A stretch of DNA of 64,000 nt. It comes from Malurus cyaneus samueli (Eukaryota > Chordata > Aves > Passeriformes > Maluridae). Location: contig CM019229.1 in the NCBI GenBank assembly GCA_009741485.1, forward strand, positions 3,134,855 to 3,198,854, given 5' to 3'. This document shows positions 36,661 through 47,330 of this stretch, piece after piece (within the stretch, counting starts at the first letter, position 1; each line of letters starts with the position of its first letter). A program made the translations under genes and the position numbers. The notes beneath the pieces are model-generated. The model was not told the DNA's origin. It was given only the letters and a program-made list of their open reading frames with translations, and made no database searches.

Positions 36661-37095
36661 TTGGTTCTATGGATGTTACATAGGGAGCACATACGGAAGG
36701 AATAGGGTGTCAACAGGGGTGTAAATAACTCACTCCACAGGACTGGGTTTATTCACACTGTGGAAATTGTCAGACAACTCCAGTATTCCCACCCAGCTGA
36801 GCTGGATGGCAAAATCTTGGCTGGATTTGGGAATTGGCACGATGGAAGGGGAAAGTCAGACTCTGCATCCTCAGTGTTGCCTTTATGGATCTTTGGGGAT
36901 CGACCTTGTGCATGGAGGGGGTCACGGTGCAAATTGATGCCTCCAACCCTGAATTCTCCTCCTATTCGGGACATCCTGCCCCAGCCCAGGCTCCACCCTT
37001 CAGGCAGGGACTGCATCGTGCTGGGGCTCTGCACACCAGAGCCTTGCCTTGTCCTGGAGGGCAGCACATCCCACACAGGCTGTGACATTTCACTG

Positions 37096-37560
37096 ATAGA
37101 ACCATGGAATGGTTTGGGTTGATCTTAAAGCTCATCTCATCACACCCCTGCCATGGCAGGGACACCTCCCACTGTCCCAGGCTGCTCCCAGCCCCAATGT
37201 CCAGCCTGGCCTTGGGCACTGCCAGGGATCCAGGGGCAGCCACAGCTTCTCTGGGCACCCTGTGCCAGGGCCTGCCCACCCTCCCAGGGAACAATTCCTC
37301 CCCAATATCCCATCCATCCCTGCCCTCTGGCAGTGGAAGCCATTCCCTGTGTCCTGTCCCTCCATCCCTTGTCCCCAGTCCCTCTCCAGCTCTCCTGGAG
37401 CCCCTTTAGGCCCTGGAAGGGGCTCTGAGCTCTCTCTGGATCCTTCTCCTCTCCAGGTGAGCACCCCCAGCTCCAGAGCAGAGGGGCTTCAGCCCTCGGA
37501 GCACCTTCACAGATTCCTCTGGACTCCAGCAGCTCCACACCCTTCTTATGTTTGGGGCTG
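37096..37560 (-). mobile_element. CR1, long 3' fragment (minus)
   Basis: Reverse CR1 from TTAAAGCTCATCTCATCACA through CCACTGTCCCAGGCTGCTCC, CAATATCCCATCCATCCCTG and CTCCTCTCCAGGTGAGCACC. It is one of the best preserved copies here. Confidence 0.92.
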
Positions 37561-39194
37561 GCTGGGGAGCACCAAATGAATTTGGGGGAAGTACAGCCCC
37601 TTTCTGAAGAGCTCTGTTCATACATCCAACACTTTCCCATCAGACCTGAGCATTGCAGAGCTCATTTGCACAAGTTCAGCCTCCCAGCAGGTGGGAAAAT
37701 CAGGGGCTTCACTCACACTGGGAGTTGACAAACTCACACAGAGCTAATCTAATTGGAAGGTATTTATCTCATTTGAAAACATTTCTCTAATTCAAACACA
37801 GTTATCAGCCTGGGGAAGGCTGTCAGTCTGGCAGGATTTACGGGCGGGTTCCCAACATTTCTGCAGTGGTGGAAGTGACTGCAGCGGTACAAACCATCCC
37901 TGCAGGTTTGCATCGGGAGCACAACTCAGCCCTGCCAGCAGGAGAGCACAGCTTCGAGGTCTGATTGCACAGATTTGGGGGAACAAATCCCAGGGCACAA
38001 AGGGGTTTAATCTTTACAGCTCCTCACTAAGACTGTTCCTTTCCCTGTGCGTCTATCCAGAGACTGTCCGTGTCCCAGGGGGAAGTGTAACACCGAAAAG
38101 TCCCCAGGGAGCAGCTCATTCGTGCTGTGACAGCTCTGGAATACTGCCAGAGCACCGGGAAACTCTCTCATCCTCAATTCCCCAGCCCAGCTTTGCACTG
38201 CTGAGAGTTTTGCTCCCCTTTTGCCACAGGAATACCGGACTGAGATCTTTGCCAGGCTGGAGGTGAGCCTAGAATTTCCCCACGAGCATTTCTCTCCTGG
38301 TGAGGATGATTAACACTGAGATTCTCCTACTCCCTCCGAGGATAATTGGGCCGCAGTGTTACACTCTTGATCCAAATCATCAGTTCTCATCTCCTCCAGC
38401 CTGCAAACCCATCCCTGCCAGGCTGAACGCAGAGCTCTGCTTCTGTTATTGCAACACCGCAGGAAGACAATCAAAAGCAAAGAAAAGGTTAATGAGGTAC
38501 TAATCATTATAGATTTGTAGTATATAATGCAATAAATACCCGCTGCCATCGATTAAATGTAGTGGGGCAAAGACATCTAATCCATCATCCTGGCCATTGG
38601 ATTGTTCAAAATTAATTTCCTACCATCGGGGAGAGGCTGGGACATGCCAGGGGACTGATTTTCTGCCCAAGAGCTCGTCTGGATCCATTCCCACCCAGCA
38701 CCCATCCCACTGTGGCCAGCTGATGGGGTTCCATCAGCTTCCACTGAAAATCCCACAGTGAGGAATTGGGAACTTGGAGAGAGAGGAAAAACAGCCAGGA
38801 CAAGCTTGAATTCTGGCTTCTTTCTCTGCACGTTTTTATTTGTGTGCTTTCAGCACAACTGCTCCGGTTTTCTTGCAGGAATGAGGCGTTTGGGAGAACA
38901 AATATTAGTTTTAGGGGGAAAAAAAAAAGGAAACAAAAAGATAGAAAAACTGTTCTGAATGCTTAAAATTCTCCTAAAGTGACAAATGGCCAAGAGAAAA
39001 CAGATCAAAAAACACTCTCAGAGATGTCATCACAATTCCAAGACTCGCCAGAAGAACGGAAAAAGTGTTCGGATTTCTCTTAGGGAGACAAAGGTGATAA
39101 AATCCAGCTACAACCAGGTGTAGGGGAGGGACGGTGCTGCTGCAAAGCCTGAGTAACTCCCGAGCAGCGGGCAGGCAAAGTGGCTGCGCTGGCA

Positions 39195-39400
39195 GCAGAG
39201 GATGAGACTAATTAGGGCTGCGATCCCCTGCCTCACACGCGCTAATGCCCGTGGATAGATCGCTAATGCTCTCAATTCATGCTCATTAGCACCGGCAGCA
39301 AAGACAAGACAAGCGTGTTATGTCATCGTTTAAATCCTGTCACATTTCCCCAATGACTCTGATTACATTTTTAAATATTCATTCTCCTCCCCCGAGGCAG
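39195..39400. promoter_or_regulatory. Candidate regulatory element with clustered homeodomain-type sites
   Basis: GCTAATG occurs at 39,241-39,247 and 39,262-39,268 and in reverse (CATTAGC) at 39,284-39,290, with TAATTAG at 39,209-39,215. These TAAT cores lie in unique DNA that keeps CpGs (CACACGCGC, GATCGC). Function is inferred only. Confidence 0.3.
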
Positions 39401-40104
39401 GATTTTCTTGCCCTGCGAGCTCCAGATCCGGGAGATTTGCTCCAAGCAGAGCTCTGATCGAGCCCCGGCCCTTCCCGTGTCCGCGGGAAGGAGGAATCCC
39501 CCGTGGAAACTTTCAGCTCATGCTCCCCTCACTTTCCACACAATTTTCCACCTCAGACTGGAGTTAAACTGAGTATTTTCCAGTCACCTTTGCACAAGGA
39601 GGGATTTTGGGGCTGTGCACCTCTGCAGCACGAGGAGTCAATGGTTCTCCTAAGTCAACTGGCACGAGTGGAAAGAATAAATATTTACAGACACATCCCG
39701 CACTTCCCGGTGCCAGCTGGATTTATATCAGATCTTAGAGCGTGGTTTCAGCCTTCTGCCCCTCTGCCCAGTGACCTGCTGGTGGTGGGTGGGTTGGGAC
39801 GGCTGGGACTCCTTCCACGGGGATTCTGATCAGGTAATTCCCAGGGGAGAGCAGCAGGGATGGGAGGGATGTGAAATGCCTCGAAAGCCTGGGGAGGGTG
39901 CATGGAAATGGTCCCAAACACACCCTGTCCGAGGGAAGGGAACATCCCCTCCTGAGTTCAGCACAGGCTGGATCTGGCCCATTCCCTCTTCCCTCTAAAA
40001 GACATTTCCACAATCATTTTGCAGATGCCACAGAGGGAGAAAACCTGTCCAGAGACTGTCCAGAGCAGCTGTGCCATCCCTCAGGCACAGACAACCCCAC
40101 AGCC

Positions 40105-40142
40105 CATCCCATCCCATCATCCCATCCCATCCCATCCCATTC
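40105..40142 (+). repeat. CATCC/ATCCC microsatellite
   Basis: About seven copies of CATCC with one CAT interruption. Confidence 0.9.
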
Positions 40143-41164
40143 CGGTTTCCCAGCTGTTGTTGGTGTAGGATCTTTCTCCTACCCCCTTTAGCACAGCACC
40201 AGCGGGCCCTTGGTGAGGTTTTTACTGCAGAATCTTCTGGGAAATGGCTAAATTGCTTTTGTTCCAGCAGCTGAGGGTTTCAGACTTGCATATCAAAGCA
40301 GAAAGAGGAACAAATAACAGCAAGAGCTGGATGGAGTCAGATGAGCATTAGCAGGAAGGGTTTACACTAGATGGCACCTGATCTCATTGCTTAAGATGCA
40401 GAAGGGGAAGCCAGCAGGATTATTGTAGGAATGATGTTATTCCTTCCCCAGCAGCTGCCTTTGGGTCCCTCCCCGAGCTCCCAGGAGGGAGCAGCTCACC
40501 CTGCAGCCAGCGCTGCCGTGAATGTTAAACACCCTCTGCACAACCCCACCCGGAATCTCTTCCCAGGTGCTGGAGTTCTCCGCTTTGCTCAGCCCCAGCT
40601 GCTTCCAGAGCCACTTCCAAGGGCTAAAACACACCCAGCCTGTTCCCAGCCGCGTTTGTCACACTGGGAGAACAACCTCAGTCCCTGGAGGCAGAGGGAG
40701 TGAGAAGGGCTCTGTCCCTCAGGGACTTAGCTCGGGGCTAAGAGGCAGCAAAGCTGCCGTGACGTGGATAATCCAGGAGATCCAAAGGAGCCACCCCGGG
40801 GCCAGCACGACACTGCAGCCACTTGGGCACGTGGGGACACTCCAGCCCTGCCAAAGGTGTGGCACACACACACCAGAGCTCAAGGCCCTTTGTCCCAGCA
40901 AAGTGCTGAAGACACAAAATAAGCCTGCAGGGGCTGAAGGGTTTGCCACTGCTCCACACACCCATGGAATAATTCAGGGAATTGCTCGGAGAGAAGAGGG
41001 AAAAGCTGCCAGCTGGGAAAAGGAGAAGAGGGGCTGAGCCTCTGTCCTGATGCAGCATCCAAAACCAGCAGAGGTGAAGCTGCCTCAGCCCATGGGCACA
41101 GCTAGTGGCCATTCCTGAATTACCAGCCTGAACCTGCATCTAGACTGGAGGGAGGAGGCTTCGA

Positions 41165-41255
41165 GCAACTTAATCTGGTGGAAAGTGTCCCTAGGGTGGA
41201 GTGAGATGGTTTTAAAGTCCCCTCCAATCCAAACTGCTTTGAGATTGTACAACCT
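41165..41255 (+). mobile_element. CR1 3' end, short and diverged
   Basis: GGTGGAAAGTGTCCCTAGGG, then TTTTAAAGTCCCCTCCAATC. Confidence 0.65.
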
Positions 41256-42289
41256 GAGCTAGAGCTGCCCACCCCATCCAGTTTCTGCCCCTAAATACCA
41301 TCAGTGAGAATCCCATAAAATAAAACCTGGTAAATAAATGAAATCTAAGTAGTGAGTGAGGAAATGGTTCCTCCACAGAGGCAGAGCCAGCAACAGGTCT
41401 GAACCCTCACCTGGGTTATTTTGCCTCCTCTTGGATCTTCCCTGGCTTGGGGAAGGGATTTCTGCTCGTGGCAGCTCTGCAGCACCTCTGTCACAAGTGT
41501 CAGAGTAAGGTCACAGTCGTGCTGCTCTGAAGACATTTGCAGGGAAATGACTCTGCCTCTCCCAAGCACAGACACTCAGCGCTTCAGCAGGAGGCGGCGA
41601 GCGGATTGCATGAGATAATTTAGTAGCTGACATTAAAAACACCTCATTTAGCCTGGAATAAAAATATCTCCATTCAGCCTAAACGATATTAAGATAACTG
41701 AATTCATTGTAAGCTTTGAGCAGCTGTTCACCTGGGCAGCTGAATGAAGGCTCCAAGTAAACATCTCCCTGTCACCATGGCAGGAAAGCAGGAATGCCAG
41801 CAGGGACTACTGGAGTAAAAGGAGTCTCATGTGGCCTAAATCTCCCTCTCTGGTGCAACAGATTGAATTTTCCAGCTTTCCTGTATGAATTCCTTTTTAT
41901 GTTCTCTCTGGTATGGTCACAAACACAAAATTCTCCAGCTAAGAGAACAGAGGGATGAATTTTTCTGCATCTCCAGCAGCTCCTGCTCTGTTTGGTTTGA
42001 TGCTGTCTCTGAGCAGAGCCATGGCTGCAGAGCGAGTTAATAACATCCTGAATGAGACAAGAGAGAGGAGATGGAATGGGATGCAGGGAGGAGGGATCCT
42101 TTAAACACTGGTTTATCTGACAAATTCTGCAGTTAAATATCCTCTACTCTGCTTTCCAGCAGACAGATGGAATTTTTACATGGCATAAGCAGAGGAGAGG
42201 CAAAATGTGAGCCTCATTATGCTCAGTGCAAGGCTCAGCGCAGAGGTGCCACCTGTGTAACCTTTGGAGATGTTCTATAATAGAAATCA

Positions 42290-42290
<1 letters not shown>

Positions 42291-42325
<35 letters not shown>

Positions 42326-42333
42326 AAAAAAAA
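42291..42333 (+). repeat. Poly(A) tract, 33 A + T + 9 A
   Basis: The longest homopolymer in the window. No retrogene body is recognised upstream, so its origin is unclear. The stretch 41,256-42,290 shows nothing else. Confidence 0.95.
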
Positions 42334-42747
42334 GTTTCTAACCACTCAATTCTTGGGGGCAGCAGGTGCTCTGAGATGTTTGGGATTCACTCAAGCACCA
42401 GCTGAGCAGAATCCTCCCTCAGCAGCTCCAAGCTCCTTACTTTCAAAAGCAGAACCCAGAGCTCTTTGTGTACAATGGTGTTACCACCCCTGCTCTCCCA
42501 GCTGCCCCCAAAAACCACCACTGACAATGCCCAGAGTGGCTTTAATTTGGGATTCTCCATCTCAGTACTTCGTTTTCGATTATCCAGATTATCCAGATCT
42601 ATTATCTACTATCAGATTTTGCCATTCCCCCCTGCCATGGAGGCTGCCAGCAGCTTGAGGTGTTGGTGCTCCCTGTACCTGCCCAGGTCGAGAGGATTCC
42701 CTGGAGGTGCACAGGTGCTGCCCCAGCCCTCTGCTCCCCCTGATACC

Positions 42748-43225
42748 TGATGATTTTTGCCTTTCCTTTTTATGTACCCTTTTATATCCTTTATACCTTT
42801 TCTGTAGCCTTTATATATCCCTTGTATTCCTTAACCTGCATGCTTGTAATTCCTGTCACCTGATATTCCAGTTTAATTTAAAAATTCTACTAAAAAAGAA
42901 ACCAAACATCCTCAAAAATAAGTCAGTACGCCCTGTACTATCTTAAACCTGAGACTCTTAAATGAAGCCTTCTCTCTGGAACATATTGTGCAAACTGGAC
43001 TCTAACCTCATTCCAGAGAGAATGCATTAGAATAAGGAAACATTACTTTATTCCTTAAGTTTCTTATTGAAAAATCCTAGATAAATGTACTAACTTCTAA
43101 AATCTATAAAACTTGTATGCATACTATACACGAGTGTGCATTTTGCCATCAAACTGTGCACCTAAAATCACAATTACTGAAGTAAAACCCTTTTTATCCC
43201 CTTAACCATGTCTGTGTCATTATCA
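42748..43225 (+). mobile_element. LTR-like block, candidate solo LTR
   Basis: The block starts TGATGATTTTTGCC and ends GTCATTATCA, giving short inverted TGAT/ATCA ends, is A+T-rich unlike its flanks, and has a 3' part with AAGTAAAACCC and a downstream TTTTTATCCCC as in R/U5 regions. A perfect 12-base inverted repeat lies inside. No target-site duplication is visible at these ends, so boundaries may be wrong. Confidence 0.4.
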
Positions 43226-43577
43226 AAACTGGCCAATCAAGGCAACACCCCCACATCACCAGCACAGCACTTTGCAGAGAAAAACAATCAGAGCCAAAGC
43301 CCTGTGACCCCCTGGTCCTTTGGATCCCTTCCAGAGGTGCCCTGGTCTCTTCAGAGCCTTTGGGTGCCCAGCTCATGGCTGGTGGTGCTGCAGTCCCCAT
43401 CCTGTCTCTGAACAGAACACCTGGTTCTCTTCCACAAGGATTTGTTCTGAGATGACACTTTATGGGTCAGGTGCTCCTGAAAGGGATGGGCAGAAGGATT
43501 TCCAGCCATGAGGAACTGCAGGGACAACTCACCCGGTAGAAATCACAACAGCACCCTTGGCTGTAACAGAGCTGCCT

Positions 43578-43740
43578 GGTTAAAAGCTCAGGATCTCCTG
43601 AGCTGGAAGGACCCACAAGGATCATCCAGTCCAGCTCCTGGCCCTGCACAGGACAACCCCAGCAATCCCATCCTGTGCCTGAAAGCGTTGTCCAAACACT
43701 CCTTGAACACCTGCTGTGGCTCAAATCCCAAAGGAATCCC
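43578..43740 (-). mobile_element. CR1 3' fragment (minus)
   Basis: GAGCTGGAAGGACCCACAAG, GATCATCCAGTCCAGCTCCT, AGCGTTGTCCAAACACTCCT: the reverse of a CR1 subfamily tail. Confidence 0.85.
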
Positions 43741-44479
43741 ACAGCACAACTCAAAAGGTTGGATGGGGCTTGGAGCACGAAACCAAGTTCTGCCTGTCCA
43801 TGGTCTGCAGGAAATGCTGATGAACCAGAGGAGACATCAGTGCCCTTCTGGGTTTGCTCCCTGCAGCTCTGTCAGGGCAGTCAGAAGGCATTTGGCATAT
43901 GCAGCTGAATATCAGACTCACAGTCAGGCTGTCTGGGCCTGTTTCCCAGCTCGGAGACTGACACACTTTGCAAGCTCAGTCAGTTCCCCTTCCTCCCCAG
44001 GCTGGATTTCTCCCCACTCTGCACTTCCCAAGTCATTCTGTACCTGCACGAAGCATTGACCCAGCCAGAACATTTTGCTCGCTGTGATGGGTGTCACATT
44101 CAGCACTGAGAGGGGAGTGCTCGCAGCATCACTTAATGAGGCTTTTCTGCTTTGCATAAAAACCTGGCGATGAGCTGGGCAGGATGATGGAGGAGGAGGA
44201 GAGCTGCCAGCTGCCAGGCAGGAGAGACAGACAGCTCCTGACACCCTCCTGCTCCTTGGACACGAGCAGGAGGGGCTGGGAAGGCAACCAAGCTGCTGCT
44301 TTGGGGCCCCAGCAGCCCTTGGGATCTGTGTTTACATTCCCCAAAGGGGCTGGGTTAATCCTTGATTCCTGTCCCGTGTCCCAGTCTTTTCCTGCTGCTC
44401 TGAAAAGTTATTATTCTCTGTTATTGCTCCTGACAAACCTCCAACTCTTCCAACCCACACCACCCAAGGCCAGGAGCTG

Positions 44480-44545
44480 GCTTTGATGGTCCTTGTGGGT
44501 CCCTTTGAACTCAGGATATCCTAAAATTTTAAATCAGGCAGCTCT
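44480..44545 (+). mobile_element. CR1 3' tail, very short
   Basis: TTGATGGTCCTTGTGGGTCC, then CTTTGAACTCAGGATATCCT. Confidence 0.5.
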
Positions 44546-44779
44546 GTTGCATCCTAAGGGGTTTCTAGGATTTATCTGCAGTCAAATTCTCCTCCCTGAA
44601 GCTCTGCCAGGAGCTCCTGACTCCTGTCCTCCCTTCCCACATCTTCCAGCCCACCTTTCTCCTGCCACCAATAAACACTCCCAGGGTTTCAAGTTTTCCA
44701 CATCCAAGTTCCTTCTTCCATTCCGTTGTAGGGTTTCTATGGGGGAAGGTGCAGCTGGATGGCCCCTGCTTGGAAATGG

Positions 44780-44825
44780 TGTTTTTTTTGTTTGTTTTTT
44801 TTTTTTCTTTTTTTTTTTCTTTTTC
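44780..44825 (+). repeat. T-rich low complexity
   Basis: T runs broken by single G or C bases. The surrounding 44,546-46,889 shows no recognised gene. Confidence 0.9.
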
Positions 44826-46889
44826 CCTTTTCCTCTTTGCTCCCTTAGCTCAGAAAGGCTCTCAGAGCTGCAGAGGAACCTCAGGTTGTGTGGGCCCCCC
44901 CTGCAGCTCTTTCTGGGCTCTTTGGGACACCAAAGGGGAGAGTCCCCAATGTCACCTCAGCTTCCCACACTTCCTGCTGTTTCCTTGCTATTTCCTTGCC
45001 TTTCCTTCCCCAGAAAAGGGAGATTTTTCATTTCAAATCAGTTCCTGGTGACAGGACATTTGCTGTGTTTTGGCACAATGAAGAACTGTTTAAATTAATT
45101 TGTCTCTGTGAGTGGCTGAGGCTGCAGCTTTGGTTGCACCACTCGGGCTGTTCCTGCAGCTCCAAGAGCTGCTCTCCTGCATGATGAGCCCTGTTCCACA
45201 ATATTTTTAGCAGATTTTGGTAGAAGACACTGCCTAATGTTTGATCTTGAAAGCTTTTTTCCCCCTCTGGTACAAACCAGAGCATTTAAGTGGTAAATTG
45301 GGTGCATTTGGGATATGTATGAAAATGCAGACCCATAGGCCAGGGGGCTGCTGGCATTGTTAACCTTGGAAATTCTGAATTCCCCTTCAGGCAGGGGACT
45401 TGGCAGGGATTTCAAGGAGAAATGCTAGAAAAATAAAGGCTTGTTCTCACATGGGTGTCTATGCAGCCTGCAGCAAATTATAAAGGACTTTTTTTCCTGC
45501 AAACAACACTGAACTTCCCTTAGCTTTCTAAGAACCAAATAATTTCCCTGATTTGGGTCATGGGACACATCCCCCAAAACAAGGATTGTAATGCTGCACA
45601 CGTAACTCCCAACCTGCTACACCAAACATCTGTTTTCCCCAAGAACCAGACTGATCACCTCTTTCTCTTGAAGGACAGACAGAAAACCCCAAATTTTAAC
45701 AGGCTGAATGTTTGCTGTTGCTATAAACAGCAACAAGCAGCAGACAGGAGCTCGAGTCTAAGTGTCACTTCAGGACACTGCAAAAATCCCCAACGCTGGG
45801 GGGCTGTGGCACCAAAGCAGCAACTGAGACCTTTTCTTTGATAAATAGCACATGATGCTTTAGAACATGTTTTTTCATGTTCAGGTTTGGGACAGAAATC
45901 ACTTAAAAGGCCAGATTTCAGTGGGAAATAGCATGAAAGCCAACGTGGCTAATGATCTGATGAGGAGCACGCAAGGCTAATTTAAGAATTCTTTCAGTAG
46001 GATTCTTGATTAGGCACCAGAAAGGCATTAAATCACGTAGGTGTTCCTTGGGAAAAGCAGCTGTAATGAGGCTGTGGTGGGAAAGTTTGAGTGAAGCTGG
46101 AGAAAACAGAGATGATGCCGTGAAAGAAGAGGTGGCAGCAGTCCCTGACAATGCTGATTGCAAGGAATACAGGGAGGAGCAGCACCAAAGCCAGTGAAAA
46201 CACTTCACCTGCACATCTTACCCTTTTGGCTGGGTAATTTAGGAGTTATTCAGCAAAATCAGTCTTTAAAGGAACTCCATCCCTGAGTTCCACATGGTTC
46301 TGGTTGCCTTGGGCAGCCCCACCGGGGGTATCACCCCCTGGCTCTCATTTGTGGGCTCAGGAGATGAATTTCAGCTCAGCCCTTGGCTCAGTTATGCTGT
46401 ATCACGCGTGGGTTTGTGCCTTGGGTTCCTCACTGGTTTTCTGGGAACCTGTGTGGAAATGAAAGGATTTCTGATCCTTCTCACACAGGGGCTGTGCTCT
46501 CTTTGGTGCTGCTCTTTGCTCCCTGCTCACCCTCCCTGGAACAACACCACCTTTTTGCTGCTCCCAAAAGAGCTGGAGCAGGAATCTCCTGCCCTGAGGA
46601 GCTGTGAGGCTGTGCCCAGGCTGTAGGGTCGTGTATGGGATGTGCTACAGAACAAAAAAAGGGCAAGGAGTGGTTATTGATGAGTTGTGTTGGCACATCC
46701 CTGCTCTGGAGCCTGAGCAGTAACAGCAGCAGTCACTGGATGAGAAGAGGTAAATTACAAAGGGCATGAAAATGAGGTGATTGCCAGCAGCCAGGTTCAG
46801 TTTTGAAGAGGAAACTCTTGACCCCTGATTTAGATGAGATGCTGCCCAAGCTGTTGGCTGCTATTTTTGCTTTCCTTTATGCTTAGTCC

Positions 46890-47330
46890 AGCTTACCTAA
46901 AGCAGAGTGTGGCCAGAATTGAGAGAATCCAAAGCAGTTCTGTTCTTGCAGGGCCTTCAGGGCCATTCAGGGCAGTCCCATCCCAGCCAGGGGCTGCACC
47001 CACAATGGACAATGGCTCACGGCTTTTTCACCCTTTCTCACTTTTGTCCATTTGCACATCGGGATTTGCTGAATCCTCCAATTGCAGCTGCAGCCAATGC
47101 AGTCAAAAACTCCAACTTGGCTCCCCCAATTCTCTGTTGTTTCCATCTCTTGGGGCCTGGCACAGGGAGGTGTCCTTGAGTTTGGGGCTGCAGAGGAATT
47201 GTTTTGTGTAAAAATGGGAGAGCAGGAGCTCAGCACTGTCTGTGGAGTCTGGAGTTAAACACTGAAGAATTCCAGGGGTACAGAGACATGGAAATAGAGA
47301 AACTGAAATCCTAAGGTATCATTCTGTGCA
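46890..47330 (-). repeat. Interspersed repeat family B, copy E (minus)
   Basis: This is the cleanest copy: AGAATCCAAAGCAGTTCTGT, GGGCTGCACCCACAATGGAC, GGATTTGCTGAATCCTCC, TCTCTGTTGTTTCCATCTC and TACAGAGACATGGAAATAG. It lacks the 438-base tandem unit of copy B and ends at AAATCCTAAGG. Confidence 0.88.

Larger units (their letters stand above)
37561..41164. other. Intergenic, repeat-poor
   Basis: No gene is recognised. It contains a homeodomain-site cluster near 39,200 and a CATCC microsatellite near 40,110, both listed separately. Confidence 0.5.

Noticed and set aside
42291..42333. Poly(A) tract as the tail of a processed retrogene.
   Set aside because: No gene-like or LINE-like body is seen upstream and no target-site duplication was found.
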